Positions 8,810 to 17,295 of a stretch of 64,000 bases of DNA are shown here, one piece after another. Under the pieces are notes generated by a model. That model saw only the letters and a list, made by a program, of their open reading frames with translations, was not told where the DNA came from and searched no databases. This DNA is from an uncultured Ignavibacteriota bacterium (lineage in GTDB: Bacteria > Bacteroidota > Ignavibacteria > UBA10030 > UBA8401): positions 62,001 to 126,000 of the forward strand of contig CAISDA010000083.1 in NCBI GenBank assembly GCA_903884005.1. Reading direction: 5' to 3'. The position numbers and the translations under genes were made by a program. How positions within the stretch are numbered: the first letter of the stretch is position 1; each line of letters starts with the position of its first letter.

Positions 8810-11800
8810 TTATTTCACCAGCATCATCTTCTTGACTGCATTGAACGAACCGGCTTCAATGCGGTAGATGTACATGCCGCTTGCGAGACGCGACGCGTCG
8901 AATGTGGCTGTATACACGCCTGCATTCTGCGTTCCGTTCACGAGCGTCAGTACTTCCTGACCCAGCACGTTATACACCGTCAGCATCACTTTGCCTGCGT
9001 TCGGCAGCGAATACTTGATGGTGGTTGTCGGGTTGAACGGGTTCGGATAATTCTGTTCCAATGAATACACCATCGGAATTAATCCATCCGCTGTTGCAAC
9101 GCCTGTAACGGCTGTCTTTGTGTCGTAGTTCCAGTTCTTGTAGAAGTTCGGATTGATCGAACCGAACTGGTTGTCCAGTGTTGCGGTCGGGCTCGAATCG
9201 TCGATATTCTCGACGTGGTTGTTGCCGTAACCGCCCTTGCCGCCTTCATTGTCACCGCCGCGGATACCGAATTTGAATTCCTGTCCCACGGTGTTGTTCC
9301 CTAATTGGAGCGAGTCCTTATAGAGATTGACGATGCGCGTGTAGATATGATCGCCCGAGACTTTGTCGCCGTGCGTGCCATTATCATACATGGTACGGTT
9401 TGTATCGGCGCCCAACGTTGTGCCCCATGTGGCCCAACCGGTGGTCATCGGACCGTTGATGTTCACTCCCCACACCCAGATGTTGGCGCGGTCGGCCTTG
9501 GTGATGCTGAATGCACCCTGGATGTCGGTCAATGTATCGCCTGTCGAAACCTGCCAGTACGCGGGACGCAGATCGCACGTCACGGTCACAGCAACATTGC
9601 GGGCAAGCTGTTTCTGGTTGCGCCAGAACGGCATGCGACGTGAGTTCGTCAGGTTGGTCGACGTATCGTTGACAACAAGAGTCTTGGACGTCACTGCTAC
9701 GCTGCGGCGTTCGGCCTGAGTATTGTCCGAGCCTGCGAAGTTGAAGTCGTAGTAGATTTCTTTCTGAGCGTTTCCGCTGGTCACACGATAATACGAATAA
9801 TACAGCGGCGTCTTGCCGGTGGCATCGATCTTCGTACCGATGACCTTCATGCCCGTCTTCGATTTATACGTGTAGCCGCTCACGCCCTGGCGGATCATTG
9901 TATCGGTGGTGATCGATGTCGCTGTGTTCGACCAACCGAATTGCACCATGACCGTGTCGCCGAGTTTGAATGAATTCCGGTTCACTGCAGACAGCAAATT
10001 GGCGGTGAATGAAACTGCTGATGTATCCGTGCCAGTAGGCGGTTTCGTCGTGACATTGTTCCAGAATTTCCAGTACAGTGTCGAATCGCCAACCGGACGT
10101 GGTAATATGCGGTTGTCAACACTTTCCCAGCTCAATGGACCATTTGCAGGGTCGGTGATGTAGTATTTATATTGAATGGTATCCCTTACCGCCGATTTCG
10201 GGAATTTCAACCAGCCGGAATAAAACTTCGTTCCGTTATACAAACTGGCGCTGCCGCTTTCGCCGTGCATTGATTCCTGTGTGAGCTGGAAGGTTTTACC
10301 CCAGTCCAAAGGAGCCGTGCCGCCGCGAACACCGATTTGCATGGTTGCCGGGTTGAAATTTTCTTCGTTCTGAACGTTCACTCTGAAGAGCACCGCAACT
10401 GAATCGGTCGACGGTGTGTATGGTTTCCAGTACTGGAGCGGCTGTTTGATCGGGCTGCCGTTCACAAACTGAAGCGGAAGTGTCGTGTCGCTTGCACCGA
10501 CGATCAACTGACGGTTGCCATTTCCCCATTGCGTGATGTCATTTTCCCATCCGAGGTTATCGATAGCAGGTTTGGCCGCATTCGTTGTAAACTTATAGGC
10601 GATTGTTTCACCCTGAACGAAGAGTCCAGTGAATTGCCAGTAGTCACCCGATTTGTTCGTCATTTTCGCAGGCGTATCGCTGCCCCATGTCAGCTGAGCC
10701 GCGCTGCCGCGAATCTGAACCGACGAATTCGATTTCAACGTATCGGGCACGGTCGCAACGTTCGCAATGAATGTCACGTTCGATGCCGCTTTGCCGCCGC
10801 TCAAAATCGAGAGTGGTATTGCAGCCGCTGCCGGATAATCGTCTGTCCAGATGGGTTCGTCGCCGGCTTTGCCGTCAACATTGGCAAGCGCCGTCACGCC
10901 GAAACGGCCTGCGGCAAAACCGCGGTCGATCGAGCTCTTGGCATAGCTTGCGGGCAATGTCGCGTCGCCGCCTTTATAACTAAGACGAACAACCTGTCCC
11001 GTCGGGACGCCCGCGCGTGATCCGTAGATAAAGTCCGGCTTGCCGTCGCCGTCGATATCGCCAACCGCACCGCCGTACAAACGACCGGTCGCTGTCATGA
11101 GGTTGGTGAAGTCGGCTATCAAGCTGCTGGTCAATGTAGAGTCGTTGGTCTTCTGGAGCAAATAGACTTTTGGAGGAGCAGTGAAAGCTGCCACAACGAT
11201 CTCTTTCTTGCCGTCGTTGTTTATGTCAATGGTCTGTGACGATTTCCATGAACCGCCCGGAACAAGACTTGCAATCGGTGTGCGCTCTGTGAACACTCCG
11301 TTTGCATACGTTATAGGATAGATAGTTCCCAGCGCATCGCTGTTGATTGCGAAGATCGTGCTGTCGACCACTGCGATATCATAGATCGTCGCTGCGGCGG
11401 CTTTCTTGCCTTTGCCCGAGGTCATAAGCGTCCACACTGTTCCTGCCGTATCGGCAGCGGTGTTGCCGATCTTGTTCACCGAGATCACGCCATAATGATA
11501 ACTGGCCTGACGATCCGCGAACACGATGCAATTTTTTCCGCCGAATTTCGCCATCACGAAGCGGAAGGGACGAATTTCTTCGCCGAGACCGGCTGTCACG
11601 ATGTCTGAAATTTTGAATGTGGCATTGGCGACATATCCGCCCTTGCCGTCGGAAATACCAAGGTATGATTGTCCCGGCACCGATTCAAATACGAACACGC
11701 GCGGCGGGTTCGGATTCGATGCGGCATCCATATTATTGACCGGTCCCCAGATGATTTCCTGGCGTCCATCGCCGTCCAAATCGCCGACGGTCAATGCAGG

Positions 11801-12112
11801 CCATGTGTTCTGAAGCGGAATCGGAAGCGTGGCACTCCATACGGAATCCCATGTGCTCTTCGTCGCATTCCATTCATACTTATAAAGGATGGGCACGAGT
11901 TCGTCCGGTGTATCATTGACATCGCTGTTGATCATGTAGATTTCGGTCTTGCCGTTGCCGTCAAGATCGACACCGGCGATAACGCCGCCAATGGCCCCGG
12001 AAAATCCGGTTTTCGGCAGAGGAATCACCGTGCGTGTGTATAATTCCTGCTGGGCGTAAGCATAGGCTCCGGCCAGTATCAAGAGTGCTAACAACAGAAG
12101 CGTTCGTTTCAT
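8810..12112 (-). CDS. Secreted FG-GAP/carbohydrate-binding protein with T9SS tail
   Basis: A 1100-residue secreted protein. The start is ATG 12112: a GAGGAG Shine-Dalgarno lies 7 nt upstream and the signal peptide MKRTLLLLALLILAGAYAYA follows. The first ~450 residues contain FG-GAP/VCBS repeats with Asp-rich loops (VDLDGNGKTEI, GDLDGDGRQEI, IDINNDGKKEI, GDIDGDGKPDF), typical of beta-propellers that bind calcium. The middle has several beta-sandwich segments that resemble starch-binding modules (QIRGSAAQLTWG, IAYKFTTNAA, QIGVRGGTAPLDWG), and the end is a near-canonical type A sorting domain (SLEQNYPNPFNPTTTIKYSL). No catalytic motif is seen. Inferred role: surface starch-binding partner of the amylases, filling a SusE/SusF-like niche. 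The exact ligand is unknown. Confidence 0.8.
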   Translation of the reverse strand: MKRTLLLLALLILAGAYAYAQQELYTRTVIPLPKTGFSGAIGGVIAGVDLDGNGKTEIYMINSDVNDTPDELVPILYKYEWNATKSTWDSVWSATLPIPLQNTWPALTVGDLDGDGRQEIIWGPVNNMDAASNPNPPRVFVFESVPGQSYLGISDGKGGYVANATFKISDIVTAGLGEEIRPFRFVMAKFGGKNCIVFADRQASYHYGVISVNKIGNTAADTAGTVWTLMTSGKGKKAAAATIYDIAVVDSTIFAINSDALGTIYPITYANGVFTERTPIASLVPGGSWKSSQTIDINNDGKKEIVVAAFTAPPKVYLLQKTNDSTLTSSLIADFTNLMTATGRLYGGAVGDIDGDGKPDFIYGSRAGVPTGQVVRLSYKGGDATLPASYAKSSIDRGFAAGRFGVTALANVDGKAGDEPIWTDDYPAAAAIPLSILSGGKAASNVTFIANVATVPDTLKSNSSVQIRGSAAQLTWGSDTPAKMTNKSGDYWQFTGLFVQGETIAYKFTTNAAKPAIDNLGWENDITQWGNGNRQLIVGASDTTLPLQFVNGSPIKQPLQYWKPYTPSTDSVAVLFRVNVQNEENFNPATMQIGVRGGTAPLDWGKTFQLTQESMHGESGSASLYNGTKFYSGWLKFPKSAVRDTIQYKYYITDPANGPLSWESVDNRILPRPVGDSTLYWKFWNNVTTKPPTGTDTSAVSFTANLLSAVNRNSFKLGDTVMVQFGWSNTATSITTDTMIRQGVSGYTYKSKTGMKVIGTKIDATGKTPLYYSYYRVTSGNAQKEIYYDFNFAGSDNTQAERRSVAVTSKTLVVNDTSTNLTNSRRMPFWRNQKQLARNVAVTVTCDLRPAYWQVSTGDTLTDIQGAFSITKADRANIWVWGVNINGPMTTGWATWGTTLGADTNRTMYDNGTHGDKVSGDHIYTRIVNLYKDSLQLGNNTVGQEFKFGIRGGDNEGGKGGYGNNHVENIDDSSPTATLDNQFGSINPNFYKNWNYDTKTAVTGVATADGLIPMVYSLEQNYPNPFNPTTTIKYSLPNAGKVMLTVYNVLGQEVLTLVNGTQNAGVYTATFDASRLASGMYIYRIEAGSFNAVKKMMLVK

Positions 12113-12284
12113 ACAATTGCTCCTCATTATGATGAGTGGTTGTGGTGGTGAATGGTACTGCATACTGAAAACTACACTAGGTGCTATACTCTGTTGTTGT
12201 GATCTCAGCTCCTTCTGAGTCGAATCGGTTGTAATGAAATAACATATAACATCTTTTATCTCTCCTTGTTAACCCATGCATTGC

Positions 12285-12298
12285 TGCAAACCCTTACA
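12285..12298 (-). promoter_or_regulatory. Degenerate candidate LacI-type operator
   Basis: On the minus strand this reads TGTAAGGGTTTGCA, matching 12 of 14 positions of the site TGGAAGGGTTTCCA found twice upstream of lacI. The two mismatches are at symmetric positions, so the dyad ends are preserved. It lies about 170 nt upstream of the FG-GAP/T9SS gene. A chance match cannot be excluded. Confidence 0.3.
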
Positions 12299-12340
12299 CA
12301 TCAGGGATGAGCCATTTTCACTAACAATTACATAAAAGTA

Positions 12341-13363
12341 TCAAAACGTAATGCCAAGTGCAAGCGATTGGACGCCCGCAAAGAGCCTCATGTGCTGGTA
12401 TGAATAATCGAACGATACGGCGGTCGCCGCATTCAATTCGTACTTTGCTCCGGCACCGAATGTATAGGTTTCGAGGGCGTCGGGGAGTCCCAGTGAACGG
12501 CGTCCGCCGCGCAAAAAGATTGTTTCCTTGAATGCGAATTCGCCGCCGAGATTCACGCTTTCCCCGTTGTCGCTCGGGCGGAGCGCATCGGCCATGACGG
12601 TCATGCGAATGTTGTCGTTTTTATATGCGTCCATGGACACGCCCGCGCGGAACAGAAGCGGAAGCGGCCACGAATCCGTTTTTAAGACTGACACCAGCGT
12701 TTTGTTCGTACCTTGCGCGGTCGGGTCCAGATCGATCCTGTGGTAGAGGTCCTTGCCGTCCATCTGCATATCGCCGCCGAAGTTAGAGATGCTCATGCCG
12801 ATCTTCAAGCCGTTGAAATCTGTGATGTACAGCAGCCCGATGTCCAGTCCCGCCGACGTCGCGGAGCTGTTCCAGATTCGCTGCTGAATGTATTTGATCG
12901 TGCCGCCGATCGAAAACCTGTCGGTCAGATTTCGCGAGTACGACAATCCGATGGCCAGATCGCTTGCAGACCAGGTCTCTCCCGTTCCCGACTGCTGAAG
13001 ATCGGTCGTGACGGGTTCCTCTCCATAATCGAGCTGGGTGTAGCTGATGCCGATGGCGTTCGTGCCGTCCAGATTGAGCACCACTCCGGCCCAGTTCAGT
13101 TTCGTATCCACGAGCCAGTTCGTTCTCGAGACGAGCACCTGCGATGTGCCCATACGGGAAAATGCGCCGGGATTATAATAGAGGCTCGATGCGTCGTACG
13201 ACGTTGCCACATTGGCCCCGCCAACGGCAATCCCCCGTGGACCGACCGGCATGCCCAGGAACACAGCGGCGGACGTTCCCACCTTCGACTGTGCGCCTGC
13301 ACTGCCCATCATTCCCGCCGTCAGAAGCGCAAGCAGCAATAATTTTTTACCGAAAAAATTCAT
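12341..13363 (-). CDS. PorV/PorQ-family outer membrane beta-barrel protein
   Basis: A 340-residue protein with signal peptide MNFFGKKLLLLALLTAGMMG and the N-terminal pattern of the PorV/PorQ family (SAAVFLGMPVGPRGIAVGG, then SLYYNPGAFS), followed by alternating beta strands ending in an aromatic-rich C-terminus. Start at ATG 13363: GGAG lies 5 nt upstream, and the longer in-frame extension has no ribosome site. PorV proteins shuttle or anchor T9SS substrates at the outer membrane, and the FadL-like fold also permits ligand transport. Its place directly after a large T9SS-like protein and the TonB-dependent receptor suggests a dedicated partner for that protein rather than the general secretion component. 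That specific role is inference. Confidence 0.82.
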   Translation of the reverse strand: MNFFGKKLLLLALLTAGMMGSAGAQSKVGTSAAVFLGMPVGPRGIAVGGANVATSYDASSLYYNPGAFSRMGTSQVLVSRTNWLVDTKLNWAGVVLNLDGTNAIGISYTQLDYGEEPVTTDLQQSGTGETWSASDLAIGLSYSRNLTDRFSIGGTIKYIQQRIWNSSATSAGLDIGLLYITDFNGLKIGMSISNFGGDMQMDGKDLYHRIDLDPTAQGTNKTLVSVLKTDSWPLPLLFRAGVSMDAYKNDNIRMTVMADALRPSDNGESVNLGGEFAFKETIFLRGGRRSLGLPDALETYTFGAGAKYELNAATAVSFDYSYQHMRLFAGVQSLALGITF

Positions 13364-13398
13364 ACGTGCTCCATTGAAATTTTGATCATTCATGACAG

Positions 13399-13431
13399 GA
13401 ACCACCGGGTCCTGAATCCGCCCGATGGTTC
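13399..13431. other. Intercistronic hairpin between the 1263-aa gene and porV-like gene
   Basis: GAACCACCGGG (13399-13409) and CCCGATGGTTC (13421-13431) form an 11-bp inverted repeat with a single mismatch and an 11-nt loop. No T tract follows on the minus strand, so it is more likely an mRNA processing or stability element than a terminator. Confidence 0.5.
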
Positions 13432-13446
13432 ACACAATTCTTTTTT

Positions 13447-16400
13447 TTACTTGATGATGCCCAGTTTGCCGGTTTTCGTTCCGGCAGACGACTCCACGAT
13501 GTAAAAATACACGCCGTATGCGACATCGAGATTTTCTTTCGATTTCACATCCCAGGGGATCACTCCGTTGGCGATGTTGCCGTCGGCAACAAGCGTGCGC
13601 ACCAGTTCGCCGCGCGCCGTGAAAATAGACACCTTGGCGTCTGACGGCACGTTCTGGAATTCGATGCGCCGCTCGCCGCGGCCGTACGTGCCGGGTGTCA
13701 CGGGCTGTTCACGCATCGATGCCACGACATACGGGTTAGGCACAACGCGTATAGTGCTCATGGACACATCGCGTACCGCCGTGTTGACGACGGGCTTCTG
13801 CGTGCTGAAGCTGTACACATCGCCCGAACGGAACGGCTTGGTCGTGCGGATGAAGAGCGTGTCGCCTGAGCCGAACTTATACACGGTATCCCGCTGGCCG
13901 CTCGGTGTGACGATATCGATGAACCACGTATAGATCGGTTTATTATGCGTGTCATAGTCGAAGAAGTAGATCTGGTCGTTCGGCGTCAAACCGCCCGATG
14001 CGTCGTTGTCTGCGTAAAAGAATTGAATGAAGCGCTTGTCTGTCACGTTATACAAACGGAATTTCACCGGTGCCGTCACATCTCCCACCAGATCGCCTCT
14101 CGAGGTATCCACGTTGCTATTCGAAAAAATGATATTATAATCGGCCGGATAGCGTGTCGGTGTGATGTGGGTTTGTGTGCTTCCAATGAATACATCCAGG
14201 GGTATGGTCGACAGCGACGGCGCGTATGCCGGTTTGTACGTATTGAACCGTACAAGCGTATCGATCGGGCCGATGCCCCAGTAATTATTGAAGTAGAGCT
14301 GCACGCCGTCGAATATGTCCGTGTCCTTGGTTTCCGTTACGAACGGACTGCCGTTGATGTTCTTGCTCTTGTATACCGGATAGTACTGGTATCTCACCTG
14401 CAGCTTCTGCGGATTGACCGTGTCGGACTGCAATGCGAAGAGCCTCTGCGCCTTCACCGTGCCGCGATCGTAGTTCAATGTGTAGTTCGACGCCGGTATG
14501 ACGGTGCCATCCAGCTTCGAAATCGTCACCGACCCGGGCACTAAGCCCGCCCGCGGAAGCGCCGAAAGGATCGTGTCCACCTTATTTACGCTGAATGTTC
14601 CAGTGTAGAATTCAATGTCGCGCACATTGTATGCCGTCGTGATCGGAGCAACTTTCCCGCTGTCGCGCGTATCCATGAACGATACTTCATACGTGTGAGC
14701 AGTGATCTTCGAATCGTCCATCACTTTATACCCGAGCGATCCGGTCGCCACCGAGGCAACCGGCGCGATCTTCACGGATCCGGCAGGTGCCTGATACCCG
14801 ATCGCTTTGACGCCGGGCACAACGATCGCCACGTTCTGCGAATGTCCGGTGATGCGCCCCGACTGGTCGAGATCGATCTTCCAGTTATTTTGCGATGGAA
14901 GGATGCCGGCGTTTTCGTCGCCGTTGTCGTACGCAACGATCGCATAATAATACGTGCGGCCGTTGATCACATTCCTGTCGGTCGTGTCGTGAACAAGCCC
15001 CGTATTGGAGCCGAGATAGTACGTGAATCCTTCCGTCGAATTGAACAGATCGATCGGAGCCCGGTAATATCCCTGCACCGAATCATTCTTATCCACCTGG
15101 AACGTGGGCTGATAGCCTTTCTTCACGCCGTTAGCGTTCGTGACGTCGAAGGCGTCGTTGAAATTCTGGTCCGTCGCTTTGAATATTTTGTATCCCTGGA
15201 AATCCTTGTAGCGCAGCACGGGATCGATCGCATCTTCCGATTTGCGGTCCCAGTACAGATGCACCAGACTGTCGCCCGCCACCGCGCTCAGTGTCGGCGC
15301 CGGCTGCGGAGGAATCGGGAACTGATAATTCGCATTGTAAATTTTTTGGACCGATTGTTTGTGTTTCAACAGGTCAGCCACATCGTCATCGCGCGAGCCT
15401 CCGTTACCGCCGCCATAGACGAGCGCCATCGAGAAGCGTTCTGTATGTTTGGCGCGAAGCGGGAAATACCCAGACCCGTAGAGAAAATCGCCGTCCTCTC
15501 CATACTGCGGTTCGTTGTTCACAATCGATTTCGGCACGGCAAAGAATCCCGGAGCGAAGCGTTTCCACAGTCCCTCTTTATCGCCGAAGGAAATATCGTT
15601 CGAGGGCGTGAAGTATTGGAAACTCGTCAAGCCGATCTGATCGGATTCCTTCACGTCCGTCTTGTCCACGTGCGGTTCGCCCGGAAGGCCGGTATCGTAC
15701 CCGCTGGCAAGATATCCCGAGGTGGGGGTTCCGTCCAATTCGCCGTAATCGCCGGTGCCGGCGATACCGTCGCGGCCCACGTCGTCGAAGTTGATGTCCC
15801 AGTCATGATCGTTATCGATGAGGTCGTCGCGCCGCTCGTCGATCATCGAGAACGGATCGACCTGCTGGTTGAGCACGTAATTTCTGTGACGCACGGGCCG
15901 AAGGACATCGATAAGAACCAGGGGCGGCACATCGGTTGTTTTTTTGATCTGGTGAAAATGCAGATAAAAATTTTCGTCGATCAGTCCGTCGAGATCGTTG
16001 TCCGCGCCGTCGTACGCGTTCGGATTCACCGTTTCCAAACCGTTGATGGTGACGAGTCCGCCTTCACCCAATTTTGTGATGCCCGGCCGCAGGAGCATCG
16101 GCGCGAGGCCGTGCGTCGTGACCGTGGTATCCTTGTTCGGCATGATGAACGCATGGCGCACGTAATTATCGTCGATGAGAATGTAGGTTGCGCCCGCCTT
16201 GATCGAGACGGAATCGAAATCCGCCGTAATGAAGAACGGAGAGGCGGCGCCCGTCAGGGAATTATCCGCATCGCCGTCATTGTCAATGCCGTCGTACGGG
16301 TTGCCCGGAGATTCGAGAAATGCATACCCGACCATGCCCACGGGGCCCACCCAGAACGGGTTGCGCGTATTGTTTTGGGGAAAATCGCCCGTGTACGTGA

Positions 16401-17238
16401 TATTCTCTTTCACATTGTAGAACGACCAGTCGTCATCGTATTCGTGAAAATCGGCAGTTCCCGTCACGCCCACGTATGTGCCGACGAGCATGCCGAAGAA
16501 CGACCGATCGTACGATGTCGTGCCCTGATTGGTGATCTCATAGAGCCAGAAAATATTGTCCTGTGCCAGCAGCTGCGCCCACTGCATGCCGCGCACCGTC
16601 ATTTGAAGAGCCAACCCGTTGCGGCTCGGATTCAATGAATCGGGTTTGAGCGCGATGCCAAGCGTGTTGTTGTTCGCGTAGTTGAAGCGCATATCGTTAT
16701 TATCGTCCATCACGTAATAACTTTCCTGATCGGCGGACGCGTGCTTGCCGAAATACCCGTTCCACGATCCAGGCCAACCCGGATCGTTGAGGTCGTTCAT
16801 CTTGTCCGGCCATTGTGCAGGCCACGTCGTGTTGTCGTCGCTCATGGCAATGCTCTGATTGTTCGGATTAAAATATCCGCCGACAGGCATGAACGACCAT
16901 GGCGCACCCGAAATGGGATCGACGTCCCGCGGATTTGCCTGCGGGCGGCCAACGGGTGTCGTGATGATCTGATGGAACGTAAATCCACTCTTCTTCACTT
17001 CGGCACCCACCATCGGAGACACATCGCCGATATAGCCGTTGCTGGGATAGATCCACGCGCCGCGCGGCCGCGTATCGGCCGGTTGCCCAATGACGCCCCA
17101 GTTTCCAAAAACGGTTTTCACGCGATTGGCGTTATGCACTGCTGACCGGTAATACTGCGGACCCGAATCCGCCACGCCGCGCTCGCTCACGCCGAATGCC
17201 ATGAGCACCGGCAGTAAGATTGAAAGATATTTTTTCAT
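13447..17238 (-). CDS. Large secreted protein with Asp-rich loops, FN3-like region and T9SS-like tail
   Basis: A 1263-residue protein of unassigned function. Start at ATG 17238 because AAGGA lies 9 nt upstream; an in-frame TTG three codons earlier is less likely. A signal peptide follows (residues 1-23). Asp/Asn-rich loops resembling calcium-binding sites occur near residues 315-327 (YDGIDNDGDAD), 408-424 (YDGADNDLDGLIDENFY) and 470-500 (DDLIDNDHDWDIN). An FN3-like domain begins near 645 (APTLSAVAGDSLVHLYWDR). The C-terminus (VVPNPYV, then GVYFYIVESSAGTKTGKLGI) is a variant T9SS/FlgD-type beta domain. It sits between the SusC-like receptor and a PorV-like protein where a classical locus has SusD, so a surface glycan-capture role is proposed. 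No enzyme motif is recognisable. Confidence 0.72.
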   Translation of the reverse strand: MKKYLSILLPVLMAFGVSERGVADSGPQYYRSAVHNANRVKTVFGNWGVIGQPADTRPRGAWIYPSNGYIGDVSPMVGAEVKKSGFTFHQIITTPVGRPQANPRDVDPISGAPWSFMPVGGYFNPNNQSIAMSDDNTTWPAQWPDKMNDLNDPGWPGSWNGYFGKHASADQESYYVMDDNNDMRFNYANNNTLGIALKPDSLNPSRNGLALQMTVRGMQWAQLLAQDNIFWLYEITNQGTTSYDRSFFGMLVGTYVGVTGTADFHEYDDDWSFYNVKENITYTGDFPQNNTRNPFWVGPVGMVGYAFLESPGNPYDGIDNDGDADNSLTGAASPFFITADFDSVSIKAGATYILIDDNYVRHAFIMPNKDTTVTTHGLAPMLLRPGITKLGEGGLVTINGLETVNPNAYDGADNDLDGLIDENFYLHFHQIKKTTDVPPLVLIDVLRPVRHRNYVLNQQVDPFSMIDERRDDLIDNDHDWDINFDDVGRDGIAGTGDYGELDGTPTSGYLASGYDTGLPGEPHVDKTDVKESDQIGLTSFQYFTPSNDISFGDKEGLWKRFAPGFFAVPKSIVNNEPQYGEDGDFLYGSGYFPLRAKHTERFSMALVYGGGNGGSRDDDVADLLKHKQSVQKIYNANYQFPIPPQPAPTLSAVAGDSLVHLYWDRKSEDAIDPVLRYKDFQGYKIFKATDQNFNDAFDVTNANGVKKGYQPTFQVDKNDSVQGYYRAPIDLFNSTEGFTYYLGSNTGLVHDTTDRNVINGRTYYYAIVAYDNGDENAGILPSQNNWKIDLDQSGRITGHSQNVAIVVPGVKAIGYQAPAGSVKIAPVASVATGSLGYKVMDDSKITAHTYEVSFMDTRDSGKVAPITTAYNVRDIEFYTGTFSVNKVDTILSALPRAGLVPGSVTISKLDGTVIPASNYTLNYDRGTVKAQRLFALQSDTVNPQKLQVRYQYYPVYKSKNINGSPFVTETKDTDIFDGVQLYFNNYWGIGPIDTLVRFNTYKPAYAPSLSTIPLDVFIGSTQTHITPTRYPADYNIIFSNSNVDTSRGDLVGDVTAPVKFRLYNVTDKRFIQFFYADNDASGGLTPNDQIYFFDYDTHNKPIYTWFIDIVTPSGQRDTVYKFGSGDTLFIRTTKPFRSGDVYSFSTQKPVVNTAVRDVSMSTIRVVPNPYVVASMREQPVTPGTYGRGERRIEFQNVPSDAKVSIFTARGELVRTLVADGNIANGVIPWDVKSKENLDVAYGVYFYIVESSAGTKTGKLGIIK

Positions 17239-17295
17239 GAAGAACAATCCTTTTTTATATAATCGTTGCCCTTAAAAGTCGCGGATGATTTCACA

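Noticed and set aside
14695-16638. 647-codon open frame on the plus strand
   Set aside because: It lies wholly antisense to the 1263-residue secreted protein, has no ribosome site, and its translation is rich in Arg, His, Val and Ile without domain character. It is a shadow of codon bias.
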